From: Thermodesulfovibrio sp.
GTDB lineage: Bacteria; Nitrospirota; Thermodesulfovibrionia; Thermodesulfovibrionales; UBA6898
Direction: 5' to 3'
Assembly (NCBI GenBank): GCA_013824615.1
Contig: PNOC01000012.1
Location: forward strand, 1 to 64,000
DNA length: 64,000 nt
Below, piece by piece: positions 18,415 to 25,747 of this stretch (the first letter of the stretch is position 1; the number at the start of each line of letters is the position of its first letter). A program made the translations under genes and the position numbers. The notes under the pieces are model-generated. The model saw nothing but the letters and a program-made list of their open reading frames with translations. It ran no database searches and was not told the DNA's origin.

Positions 18415-18503
18415 TTTCTCTCCTTACAGTTCCTCCAGGCTCCACAGTTTACATTGGACAGAAGTCTCTTATTAACCACTCAACCATATACGGAGGTTTT
18501 AAA

Positions 18504-18785
18504 ATGTCTGAACGCGCTTCATTTCTGAAAGATGTCTATGCCGGTCACAATCGTTCTTCCCGCGTATCCCGTCTGTCAATTCGTCGCCGTGGCTTTATTG
18601 AGATCGCCGATGACGGGTACATTGTCCATGTAAAGGTCCGTCCGTCACTTCACGGGGAAGGTATCGACGATCGTCTTATCCAGATGGCGCGGCGTCTGTA
18701 TGGTAACAATCTTCATTCCGACGCTTTTTCCGAAGAGGATGCCAATATGCTTCGCAGAAACGGGGTTGCAGTCCAGACATGCTGA
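18504..18785 (+). CDS. Hypothetical basic small protein
   Basis: The 93-residue protein has a CGGAGG site. The N-terminus is Arg/Ser-rich (SSRVSRLSIRRRG) and the middle reads as short beta strands. No family, signal peptide or membrane segment is seen. It belongs to the run of separately leadered small genes. Confidence 0.5.
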   Translation: MSERASFLKDVYAGHNRSSRVSRLSIRRRGFIEIADDGYIVHVKVRPSLHGEGIDDRLIQMARRLYGNNLHSDAFSEEDANMLRRNGVAVQTC

Positions 18786-18899
18786 GCATTCCCCTCGACT
18801 ATATTTATTCTCTCTGACTTGTTTCGCGACGCTTAAGAGACCATTTCCAAAAACCGTCCTTGAGCGGTTCCAATCTTATTTCATCTGAGGAGGTTTCTT

Positions 18900-19226
18900 A
18901 TGTCAAATCAACTCTCGATTGTCCTGAACAGCAATAAGTATCTTCTGGGAAAAGGGTCTTATCATAATGGCAGGCTGGCTCTTTTGCTTCTGGATGGCCT
19001 CGGCAATCTGGAATCCACCGTCTCGGTCAATCTTCCCGGTGAGATCGTTGCTGATGACGAAGTCATAATCAAAAACTGGAGCGAAAACGTGGAAATCGCG
19101 CCACTTGTTCTTGCAACAGGCATTTTTGAAGACACTGGCCGAAGGATTCCAACGGGGTTTGTCGAGGCTGAAGTATGGAAGGTGAAAGATCCACTCTTGT
19201 TTCAGCAGCTGCCCGAGCTATCCTGA
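18900..19226 (+). CDS. DUF4313-like protein
   Basis: The 108-residue product matches my recollection of DUF4313: a Y-x-x-G-R-x-A-L opening (SYHNGRLALLLLD), TVSVNLPGE, DDEVIIKNWSEN, and the closing EDTGRRIPTGFVEAEV. These proteins are common on plasmids and conjugative elements and have no known function. TGAGGAGG precedes the ATG. Confidence 0.7.
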   Translation: MSNQLSIVLNSNKYLLGKGSYHNGRLALLLLDGLGNLESTVSVNLPGEIVADDEVIIKNWSENVEIAPLVLATGIFEDTGRRIPTGFVEAEVWKVKDPLLFQQLPELS

Positions 19227-19289
19227 CCTACCCGGTACCTTTTTCTACGACCCGTAATATATCTACATCAACCATACGGAGGCAATACA

Positions 19290-19610
19290 ATGAATCCTGA
19301 TGAGAGCATATGGACACCAATTCGCAACGTATTACAGGATGCAAGTGTCGAAGCGTTCATGTACATGGGCAGTGTTACACACGTGGGGGGCGCTTCTGTT
19401 TTTCTTTACAAGCATTTTGGGTGCCGCCGCTATCTGAATATTGATGCGGAGGGTAAATTCTATCGGTACAATCCCAGCAAGCCTACCCCTGATCAGTCTT
19501 ATTTCCAGATTTCGCTCGAAGATGCACTGAAGCCCTTTGTGGAAGACGGATGGCCCCTCCTGCTTCGGATGTCACCCGAAATGCCGTCGGCCGTCAGTAG
19601 CCAGGGATAG
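19290..19610 (+). CDS. Hypothetical protein, 106 residues
   Basis: It has an ACGGAGG site and a soluble, mixed alpha/beta composition (YKHFGCRRYLNIDAEGKFYRYN). It lies downstream of the DUF4313-like gene on the same strand. No family is recognised. It ends in TAG. Confidence 0.5.
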   Translation: MNPDESIWTPIRNVLQDASVEAFMYMGSVTHVGGASVFLYKHFGCRRYLNIDAEGKFYRYNPSKPTPDQSYFQISLEDALKPFVEDGWPLLLRMSPEMPSAVSSQG

Positions 19611-19751
19611 AGACTTAAGAGGAATCTGAGGTCTGCGGAAACTCTTTTCGCTGTCACGTCGCGGTATATCACTACCTTGATGTACCGCCGTTTTATCCCA
19701 ACACGTCTCATTCTGCCTATCTATCTGTAATTAACAAGCTATACGGTCAGG

Positions 19752-19818
19752 GCGACTTACTGCATGGCTTGCCTTTCAGTTTTTCTAAGGTTTTTGCAAA
19801 CAAAACCGATGTAGTCGC
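19752..19818 (+). ncRNA. Structured RNA element, copy B
   Basis: Outer stem GCGACT (19752-19757) with AGTCGC (19813-19818), again followed inside by TAC and preceded at the 3' side by AAAACCGATGT. TTCTAAG replaces the conserved loop, so the second hairpin is diverged. It ends 44 bases before the first zinc-ribbon-like minigene. Confidence 0.5.
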
Positions 19819-19861
19819 GCGTCTTTTGCTTTTTAACACACTTTAATTCTGGAGGTTCATC

Positions 19862-20035
19862 ATGCAGGTCAACAATATTGAACAGGCGACGATAATCGAA
19901 TTCAAATGGGACTGCGGCTGCCGCCACATCATCGAGAAGTCTGAATTGGGTAAGTTCAGGGACAAGGAATGCTGCGGCAATCCCGAACATAAAAAGTTGG
20001 ACCTGAAGAAAGCCAAGCGTTTCCTCTACAACTAA
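19862..20035 (+). CDS. Zinc-ribbon-like miniprotein, paralog 1
   Basis: The 57-residue protein begins MQVNNIEQATIIEFKWDCGC and later has CCGNPEHKKLDLKKAKRFL. The pattern, with CGC, a second Cys/His cluster and a K-L-x-L-x-x-A closing helix, recurs in two more genes at 21652 and 21911. The Cys and His residues could bind one zinc ion. A good GGAGG site is present. No described family is recognised. Confidence 0.65.
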   Translation: MQVNNIEQATIIEFKWDCGCRHIIEKSELGKFRDKECCGNPEHKKLDLKKAKRFLYN

Positions 20036-20168
20036 GACATATTCCCCTCTTCACCCCGCCTTATTCCACCCGTTTATCTTCCGCCGCAAATCCATTCAAC
20101 ATTCCATGTTTCACGCAACAAACCTGTTTTCAACAGGGATATTTTATTCAAAAGAAGGAGGGTAGATT

Positions 20169-20417
20169 ATGAGACATAAACAATGCTCTAAGTCATCCGC
20201 CACTATCATTACCAATGAAGATGCTGCCAAGCTCGCTATCAAGGAAACAATTAATAAGGTCGGTACCGCCTACGAGTTTCACTTGGTCGAAACCGCATCG
20301 GTCAGCGTTGTGGAGTTCATCCTCGGGTTGCACCTGCCTGCTGCGGAAAGAAATTGTTTTGTAAAAGAGATTTTCGAGACCTTTGATTCAGCGCTTCAGA
20401 AATTTGAGGTCAGATAG
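20169..20417 (+). CDS. Hypothetical protein, 82 residues
   Basis: AAGGAGG precedes the ATG. The sequence is mostly helical (DAAKLAIKETINKVGTAYEF) with no recognised motif. Its last 30 bases overlap the tail of the opposing gene at 20388-20642. Confidence 0.5.
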   Translation: MRHKQCSKSSATIITNEDAAKLAIKETINKVGTAYEFHLVETASVSVVEFILGLHLPAAERNCFVKEIFETFDSALQKFEVR

Positions 20418-20642
20418 CCACTGTTTCGCCTTCAACAAAGCAGTGGCTGGCTCGTGACCTTCCTTGAGAAACCCTTCAAATAGGGCCAGCTCTTCCTCCT
20501 CGGGAGTCATATCATCGGTAGTAATCACTGACGCTCCACGAGATCCTTTCTCCGCAGCCCGCTTTTCGAACTCATCGCACAGTTCAAGGGCCGCGGGATT
20601 CAACCGTTTTACTCTTTCCCTGATGTTTTCGCTCTCTGCCAT
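20388..20642 (-). CDS. Hypothetical helical protein, antisense
   Basis: The 84-residue product is acidic and helical (MTPEEEELALFEGFLKEGHEPATALLKAKQWL). It is the only minus-strand candidate among plus-strand small genes and overlaps the 20169 gene tail to tail. The ribosome site is weak, so this is a moderate call. Confidence 0.4.
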   Translation of the reverse strand: MAESENIRERVKRLNPAALELCDEFEKRAAEKGSRGASVITTDDMTPEEEELALFEGFLKEGHEPATALLKAKQWLSDLKFLKR

Positions 20643-20740
20643 GTACCTATTTTAAAAATCCTTCCCATTTTGTCAAGGAATAATTTCACGGTACAGTGCC
20701 AGTGAACTCTTGTTTCTCCATTTTGCTTGGAACTGACATG

Positions 20741-20801
20741 TCGACTTATTGGTTCCAATGCCTCTAACCAGTTCGTAGCTCTGAAAAAGCGATGTAGTCG
20801 A
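20741..20801 (+). ncRNA. Structured RNA element, copy C
   Basis: Outer stem TCGACT (20741-20746) with AGTCGA (20796-20801), one compensatory pair different from copy A. Inside, TGGTT pairs with AACCA, then CAG-TTCGTAGCT-CTG forms the second hairpin. AAAAAGCGATGT precedes the closing strand. It ends 60 bases before the 20862 gene. Confidence 0.6.
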
Positions 20802-20861
20802 AGGAGAACCTGGCCCGCTCCTTAATTAAGGGGTCCCATCCATCTTTAAGAGGTGAAGACA

Positions 20862-21293
20862 ATGTTACAGCCTTTCATGAAAATCAGTTTTGTAGATTCT
20901 CTTGGGCAGACTTTCCGTCCTGACTGGATACCGCTTGCAGACCTTATCGAGATCCTCCGCCTTATTGAGACCTCGGTTAAAGCGCTCCTTCCCCGTGTGA
21001 AGCCCGACGGTGTCTTTGCCAGGTTTATCAGCGAGGTATTCGCCGGCAAATACAGCGAGGCACTGTATCTCCGGGTCTTTCACTATTATTACGCGATCCA
21101 TTCACATGGCGCGGGCAACGGGGCATTGCTTCATAAAAACCGCAGGGTCATGGATATATCGGAGTCGATTAGGTTGCTCGCCGATATGTATGCGCCCGAC
21201 TATTACTCATCTGGAGACTCGCCCCGCACGGATCTGGCGTACATCAAAGAGTGTCTCAAGCGCTCCCTCGGGGATGAGGCTTGTTTCAGCTGA
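20862..21293 (+). CDS. Hypothetical protein, 143 residues
   Basis: ATG at 20862 is preferred over an in-frame GTG at 20853 because AGAGGTG lies just upstream. The protein is soluble and mixed in character (WIPLADLIEILRLIETSVKAL, then YLRVFHYYYAIHSHGAGNG). No family is recognised. It follows RNA copy C and is itself followed by a long hairpin at 21294. Confidence 0.55.
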   Translation: MLQPFMKISFVDSLGQTFRPDWIPLADLIEILRLIETSVKALLPRVKPDGVFARFISEVFAGKYSEALYLRVFHYYYAIHSHGAGNGALLHKNRRVMDISESIRLLADMYAPDYYSSGDSPRTDLAYIKECLKRSLGDEACFS

Positions 21294-21374
21294 GCCGTGG
21301 GTCCAGTCTGGTACCGGAGATGCAAGTCCGAATCTGCAGTAATCCGTCTGACTTGTCTCCCGGACCCCTACGGC
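21294..21374 (+). ncRNA. Long hairpin, possible structured RNA
   Basis: Nested pairing runs through GCCGT/ACGGC, GGGTCC/GGACCC, GGAGA/TCTCC and CAAGTC/GACTTG, with small bulges and a 21-base loop, for about 22 base pairs in all. It begins one base after the stop of the 20862 gene and ends 55 bases before the 21430 gene. It lacks the U tract of an intrinsic terminator. Confidence 0.5.
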
Positions 21375-21429
21375 TTGATTACTACAGTTTAGCAATTATT
21401 TTCACAAAACCATCAAGGAGGTTTTTACA

Positions 21430-21570
21430 ATGGCAGGTATCAAAGTTGTAAAGGAGGGTGTCGTTTACTTGAACCTCTCAATTTCGGGGCTCATCCGGCT
21501 TTTCATGTCGAACAAGAGCTACAAGACTCCGCTGAGCGTCGTGGAATTTCCGACCAAGGACACGAAGTAG
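21430..21570 (+). CDS. Hypothetical miniprotein, 46 residues
   Basis: AAGGAGG before the ATG supports translation. The sequence MAGIKVVKEGVVYLNLSISG continues with a basic segment (MSNKSYKTPLSVVEF). No family is recognised. It ends in TAG. Confidence 0.5.
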   Translation: MAGIKVVKEGVVYLNLSISGLIRLFMSNKSYKTPLSVVEFPTKDTK

Positions 21571-21580
21571 CAACGTCTTA

Positions 21581-21626
21581 AGGAGTACTGTGCCCGTTCA
21601 CCGTTGGCTGAAGGGCACAGGCTCCT
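21581..21626 (+). promoter_or_regulatory. Leader hairpin of zinc-ribbon miniprotein 2
   Basis: AGGAG/CTCCT and GTGCCC/GGGCAC form a two-part stem around a 17-base loop containing TTGGCTGA. A related hairpin with TTGGCTGA at 21862 precedes the third paralog. The hairpin ends 25 bases before the start codon, so it could affect translation. Confidence 0.45.
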
Positions 21627-21651
21627 CCTTTCTTACACGGAGGATACAACA

Positions 21652-21822
21652 ATGCAGGTAGACAAAATAGAGAAGGCGACCATCATTGAATTCACATGGA
21701 ACTGCGGCTGCAAACGCATCGTTGAGCGCTCTGAGTGCGGCAACTTCAAGGATACTGAGCGCTGCGACCATAAGCACGGAAAGCTGCAGCTGAGCCAGGC
21801 CGTCCGTCGCCTGTACTGCTGA
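21652..21822 (+). CDS. Zinc-ribbon-like miniprotein, paralog 2
   Basis: The 56-residue product, MQVDKIEKATIIEFTWNCGC with later C-N-F, CDHKHGKLQLSQAVRRL, is the closest relative of the 19862 gene. The shared features are MQV, ATIIEF, W-x-CGC, I-V/I-E, and KLxLxxA. The start codon with CGGAGG gives the same N-terminus as the other two copies, which fixes the start. Confidence 0.65.
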   Translation: MQVDKIEKATIIEFTWNCGCKRIVERSECGNFKDTERCDHKHGKLQLSQAVRRLYC

Positions 21823-21840
21823 GTATTACAGCAAGCTCCT

Positions 21841-21882
21841 GCGCACTATGTTCCATCGCTTTTGGCTGACGGACACAGGCGC
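21841..21882 (+). promoter_or_regulatory. Leader hairpin of zinc-ribbon miniprotein 3
   Basis: GCGC (21841-21844) pairs with GCGC (21879-21882), and TGTTCC pairs with GGACACA with one bulge. The loop contains TTGGCTGA and the right side reads GGACACAGGC, close to the equivalent element before paralog 2. Confidence 0.4.
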
Positions 21883-21910
21883 TCAGTTCAATGTATTAGG
21901 AGGAGATGTT

Positions 21911-22090
21911 ATGCAAGTTAGCACAATCGCCGATGCAACGGCTATAGAGTTTCAGTGGAGTTGCGGATGCAGCCGTATTGTTGAGCATTCCGGGAAGGAC
22001 AGGTACTGCGTGACCGATAGCTGCGGTCAGGTCCATACGGAGAAGCTGCAGTTGTGCAAGGCCAAACGGACTCTGCACGCCCAGGGATGA
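21911..22090 (+). CDS. Zinc-ribbon-like miniprotein, paralog 3
   Basis: The 59-residue product, MQVSTIADATAIEFQWSCGC, then IVEHS and DSCGQVHTEKLQLCKAKRTL, keeps the CGC pair, a second Cys and a His. AGGAGG lies ahead of the start. It overlaps the next gene by four bases (ATGA). Confidence 0.65.
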   Translation: MQVSTIADATAIEFQWSCGCSRIVEHSGKDRYCVTDSCGQVHTEKLQLCKAKRTLHAQG

Positions 22091-22290
22091 TGGCCATGAG
22101 CGAGGTTCTTCATTTGCCCACCGGAAACATACTCACATATAACTGTTCGCCCCAGGAGGCCGTTGTATGTGCCCATGAGCAGCAACACCGGAACTTCAAC
22201 ACCTGGAGCTATGACTATACAAAAGCCAAGCTCTCTCAGTCCGGTAGAGTCTGGTACTGTGGGGACTTCGCATCACTTCAATCTCATTGA
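22087..22290 (+). CDS. Hypothetical protein with NCSPQEAVVCA motif
   Basis: About 67 residues. The motif NCSPQEAVVCAHEQ and later NTWSYDY, then YCGDF, resembles small plasmid and phage proteins I have seen without function. Three ATGs lie close together (22087, 22090, 22096); the first overlaps the previous stop and suggests coupling. Confidence 0.5.
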   Translation: MMAMSEVLHLPTGNILTYNCSPQEAVVCAHEQQHRNFNTWSYDYTKAKLSQSGRVWYCGDFASLQSH

Positions 22291-22322
22291 GATTGCCCAT
22301 CCTGAATATATGAGGTGTCTTT

Positions 22323-22682
22323 ATGGTTGTACCTGCATCAGAGAGAAGTCTATCCCCGGCAAAAAATCTCATGAATGGCGCAATGACAGGTTTGAGACCA
22401 CAGCGTGCTCCTTGCGTTTTCACTCGGCATGCCGTTGATCGATGGGTACAGCGTGCCTCCGGCCTCGGCCTCGACAGCCGCCTGTCAGTGATGGTGAGTA
22501 TTTACGGTCGGGCTTGTCCCGAGAAGATATTGACTCAGACTACTTCGACATGGGAGCTGACAAAGAGGAGCATACTTCTATCCGCTGCCACGTATTATGT
22601 AGCGGCGGGCTGGCGCTTTATTGTTTCGGGTAGCGGGGTGGTCAGATCTATCGAACGAATCAAGCCCCACGAAAACTTCTGA
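22323..22682 (+). CDS. Hypothetical protein with RHAVDRWVQR motif
   Basis: The 119-residue product has GAGG before the ATG. FTRHAVDRWVQRA is its most distinctive segment, and a hydrophobic AATYYVAAGWRFIVSGSG follows. The H-x-x-D-R-x-x-x-R arrangement occurs in uncharacterised mobile-element proteins. No function is proposed. Confidence 0.5.
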   Translation: MVVPASERSLSPAKNLMNGAMTGLRPQRAPCVFTRHAVDRWVQRASGLGLDSRLSVMVSIYGRACPEKILTQTTSTWELTKRSILLSAATYYVAAGWRFIVSGSGVVRSIERIKPHENF

Positions 22683-22707
22683 GATACCCAAACCCTTTAG
22701 GAGGTCT

Positions 22708-22848
22708 ATGTCTACCGCGTCACATGATTACGCCAAAAACGCTGCACATTTATGTGAAAAATGCTGGATGTCCGGGCGCTGCTTTATCGAGCGCAACTTT
22801 CAGCAGAGTGCTATCGCAGACCCCGTAGTCGATACCAAGAATAAGTAG
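22708..22848 (+). CDS. Cys-rich miniprotein, 46 residues
   Basis: AGGAGG precedes the ATG. A CEKCWMSGRC cluster could hold a metal. Its 3' end contains a 17-base word (GACCCCGTAGTCGATAC at 22819) also found at 16214. It ends in TAG 15 bases before the DUF3085-like gene. Confidence 0.5.
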   Translation: MSTASHDYAKNAAHLCEKCWMSGRCFIERNFQQSAIADPVVDTKNK

Positions 22849-22863
22849 AACGAAAGGAGAGAA

Positions 22864-23238
22864 ATGAAACTTCGCTTTGAAAAGAATAAGCTTCTGGAAG
22901 CGATTAAACATTGCCGATCCGGTGAGCCCAAGCCTCTTTATGGCAAGAAGACTGGTGCGGGGCTGTGGCTGGTGGGAGACGAGGGTATCTATCTTATGTC
23001 AAACGGATCTTCACCTGGCTGGCCCGTTGTATATGCTGAGGAGTGCAATCCCAAGACCCTGGACTTCGAGACCTGGTGGAGCGTAAAGCGCAGATCGTTC
23101 GGTGGCGATGACGGGGTAGAGTTCATTTCGGCTGAAGCTGTGGAGAGCATCCTTATAGCATGTGACTCGCACCTCGTTATCAATCTTACTCCGCGCAATT
23201 ATCAGCTGCTGTCAGACCGGAAAAAGGCTAAACAATGA
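22864..23238 (+). CDS. DUF3085-like protein
   Basis: The 124-residue product carries the DUF3085 signature as I know it: AGLWLVGDEGIYLMSNG, then AEECNP and WWSVKRRSFGGDDGVEFI. These proteins are frequent on plasmids and phages and have no assigned role. GAAAGGAG precedes the start. It overlaps the following gene by four bases. Confidence 0.8.
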   Translation: MKLRFEKNKLLEAIKHCRSGEPKPLYGKKTGAGLWLVGDEGIYLMSNGSSPGWPVVYAEECNPKTLDFETWWSVKRRSFGGDDGVEFISAEAVESILIACDSHLVINLTPRNYQLLSDRKKAKQ

Positions 23239-23759
23239 AGAAGATCAAGAAAGTCCGGCGACTTTGGGAGGCGTTTCGACGTGCAGAAGTTCCCCTTCAC
23301 TACAGGGACAAGTGGGTTGAGTATGCTGCTGGTGAAAAGGGACTGTCCGAGGAGGAGGCCGGCAGGATATGGGACGAAGATAACTCTGAGGTATATGTGA
23401 ACAACTTCTACCAGGTCTGCGTCCGACGCGGCATCCACCCTGAGAAATGGCCAGAGCTGATTCACCTATCTGTGAAACGTCGGGATAAAGGGCCGGTTGA
23501 GGGGTCTGCCTTCCGGGACTTTATGCGGATCAAAGACGAGATCGTTGGGCCGGAAAATGAGGGTTGTGAGATACTTCCCGCGCAATCCAGACTTCACGAC
23601 TCCGCCAATCAGTACCACTTTTGGATTTTCGCTGACCCGAAGGTAAGATGGCCGTTTGGCTTCTTGGGGAGATGTGTTACCGCACATCCTCCCCTGGGAG
23701 CCCGTCAGCGCCCGTTTGAGGATGATTATTTCACTTGTGAGAAAGGAGATATCCGATGA
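23235..23759 (+). CDS. Phage/plasmid-type conserved hypothetical protein
   Basis: The 174-residue protein contains LSVKRRDKGPVEGSAFRDF, KDEIVGPENEGCEI, and the strong motif PAQSRLHDSANQYHFWIFAD. That last block is a hallmark of a hypothetical family common in phages (E/Q-S-R-L-x-D-T/S-A-N-Q-Y/F-H). Function is unknown. It overlaps both neighbours by four bases, so the three genes form one coupled unit. Confidence 0.65.
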   Translation: MKKIKKVRRLWEAFRRAEVPLHYRDKWVEYAAGEKGLSEEEAGRIWDEDNSEVYVNNFYQVCVRRGIHPEKWPELIHLSVKRRDKGPVEGSAFRDFMRIKDEIVGPENEGCEILPAQSRLHDSANQYHFWIFADPKVRWPFGFLGRCVTAHPPLGARQRPFEDDYFTCEKGDIR

Positions 23760-24106
23760 AAACAGGAGGACATGTCACGGGCAGTCCGGAGGAAATATTC
23801 CGCCGTACCCACGCCATAAAGACCAGGCAAAAGGGCTGCAGGGCTCTCAGCTATGGCGTCGTCGGGAGGAAGAATAACCACCTTTATGTATATCAGATTA
23901 CGGTTGAAAAACAGTCGGCAGAGGGAGAGAATTTCCGTCTGGCGGTTGTTGAAGTTGATCTCGCCACTGCTGCTTCAACGCTCAGAGAGGATCTGGCTTT
24001 CTACTCAGCAGAAAAGGGTGTTGTCCAGCGGCGTGTCGGTGAATTGAAAAAGGAATACACCGAAGACACTACTCATTGCCACCCCTCTCCACAGCCTGCC
24101 GTCTGA
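23756..24106 (+). CDS. Hypothetical protein, 116 residues
   Basis: It starts within the stop of the previous gene. The sequence reads as beta strands (NHLYVYQITVEKQ, FRLAVVEVDL) followed by helices and a Cys/His/Pro tail. No family is recognised. Confidence 0.55.
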   Translation: MKTGGHVTGSPEEIFRRTHAIKTRQKGCRALSYGVVGRKNNHLYVYQITVEKQSAEGENFRLAVVEVDLATAASTLREDLAFYSAEKGVVQRRVGELKKEYTEDTTHCHPSPQPAV

Positions 24107-24184
24107 TCGTCACATCACACCGTAGCAACTACAAACGCAGTTCCCACGCCAGCACTATTACTTTCGCTCAATGGAGGTTGTTTT

Positions 24185-24967
24185 ATGAAGAAAGAAGTGT
24201 TTTGCAAACTTTGTGAAAGGATTTTTCCTGGTGAAAAAGTTGTTCCCTTCAATATCGGCGAACTACTCGTCAATTTGAAGGCCGGGGAGACAGTACCTGC
24301 AGGCGCGTGTCCTGATTGCGGTTCATTCGTATATCCGATTTCACCAGGGAATGGAGAGCCGATCTATATTGCGGTGGCAACCCAGGGAGGGATGATTTCT
24401 TCAGTTGCGTCTATGACTGAACTCCTGCTGGGCCAGAGGGTTATTGTCATCGACTATGACGACGCATCCGAGGAATCAGACATGCTCGAGGTTAAACAGA
24501 GCTCAGGACATACATCAAGGGCTCGGGTCAGTGAGTTCGTAATCGAGGTGCCGAAAATCGACCTTGATGATCTGGTTAAGCAGTTGGAGAGGCGCCAGCA
24601 GGTAACTGACGCGGTAGAGGAGTTGGAATTCGCTGATACTGCCTCACGGGACGACTTCCTGAGCTTTAAGTATCCAGAGAGGACGGGGACAGACATGCCG
24701 GGCATGTACTGTACGGCAGAGGGTTTTCTGTTTGTCCGGGGAAACACAATTCGTATTGTTCGCAATGATGCAGCTGCCCTCCAGTCACGCATTTCTGCGG
24801 CGTGCACTGCTGCCGATGATGCCTTCTGGGCAGCTGTTGTGAAGGCCTTTCCGGAGATAAAGACCGGAGACTTTCCCCCTCTGGCGTTAAATCAATGGGA
24901 CTGCTGCGTGAAGGACGCTATTACAACCTGGGTACATGGTAACAGGCCGCCCTACGAAAGGAAATAA
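24185..24967 (+). CDS. Hypothetical protein with N-terminal zinc ribbon
   Basis: The 260-residue protein opens with CKLCERIFPG and a second CPDCG pair in ETVPAGACPDCGSFVY, forming a likely zinc ribbon. A very similar module (VPAGECPACGALAY) starts the 36739 gene, so it is a shared accessory domain. The middle is acidic and strand-rich; the end contains WDCCVKDAITTWV. No enzymatic motif is recognised. Confidence 0.6.
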   Translation: MKKEVFCKLCERIFPGEKVVPFNIGELLVNLKAGETVPAGACPDCGSFVYPISPGNGEPIYIAVATQGGMISSVASMTELLLGQRVIVIDYDDASEESDMLEVKQSSGHTSRARVSEFVIEVPKIDLDDLVKQLERRQQVTDAVEELEFADTASRDDFLSFKYPERTGTDMPGMYCTAEGFLFVRGNTIRIVRNDAAALQSRISAACTAADDAFWAAVVKAFPEIKTGDFPPLALNQWDCCVKDAITTWVHGNRPPYERK

Positions 24968-24971
24968 TGTC

Positions 24972-25538
24972 ATGTTGAAATTTGAGTGGATAGGAAACTT
25001 TAATCCGTTTGAGTTTATCTCTTGCCCGATCTGCGGAGAGAATATGTTCACCAGCATGTCCGGTAGTTCTGTATATTGCGATAAATGCAACTGCCGGTTC
25101 AGTGTCAGGTACACGTCAGGTGATCCCGGATGCGTGGTCGATGCTGATGGCAAGGACCTCTACGGTCAGTCATATCAGTGCCCTGAATGCACCCTAAGGA
25201 AATACTCCTTGGAGAAATCACTCAAGTGTCCACACTGTAAGTCAGACATGGTGCCACAGGTCGGCTATTCCGGTCCAATCCTCGATAAACCGCCGAAGCG
25301 TTTTTACATGGTTTTGAAAATAGGCGATTATGTCTCGGGATGGCTGGATGCCGATGCATTGACGACCGAAGGTGCCAAAGCACACCCGTCCTGCAAGGAC
25401 AGAACACTGCAGACCAAGTGGGATGAGTTCCAGAACCGGCCGGACTTCCGTGTTGACCCCGAGAAGTTGCCGGGAGGAGTGCGGTTCCAGATGGTAATGG
25501 GGGAGTCACTTTCATCTTCTGGTATCGCTGCATCTTAA
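24972..25538 (+). CDS. Hypothetical protein with several zinc ribbons
   Basis: The start at 24972 is chosen for AAAGGA just upstream. Four CxxC pairs are visible: CPICGE, CDKCNC, CPECTL and CPHCKS, in the first 110 of 188 residues. They suggest two stacked zinc ribbons. The C-terminal part has no recognised motif. It follows the previous gene by four bases. Confidence 0.6.
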   Translation: MLKFEWIGNFNPFEFISCPICGENMFTSMSGSSVYCDKCNCRFSVRYTSGDPGCVVDADGKDLYGQSYQCPECTLRKYSLEKSLKCPHCKSDMVPQVGYSGPILDKPPKRFYMVLKIGDYVSGWLDADALTTEGAKAHPSCKDRTLQTKWDEFQNRPDFRVDPEKLPGGVRFQMVMGESLSSSGIAAS

Positions 25539-25603
25539 TTTGTCTCACGTTTCACTCCGCAGTTCATATCAAATCATACATTTCATCTCAGAGGAGGACC
25601 GTT

Positions 25604-25747
25604 ATGTGGTTCAAAAGTGATTTTACTCTTCAACCGATATCCACAGGGTACAAGCGCCAGTCTTTCGACGGAGCTCAGATAAGACATCGGGTATGCCAAC
25701 CGTCTCACTTAGGATTATTAACTAACACGACCAGGAGGTACTCATGA
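25604..25747 (+). CDS. Possible leader miniprotein before the sigma factor
   Basis: AGGAGG precedes an ATG that opens 47 codons ending exactly over the sigma-factor start (ATGA). The protein itself has no recognisable feature. The overlap suggests translational coupling, but coding is uncertain. Confidence 0.3.
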   Translation: MWFKSDFTLQPISTGYKRQSFDGAQIRHRVCQPSHLGLLTNTTRRYS

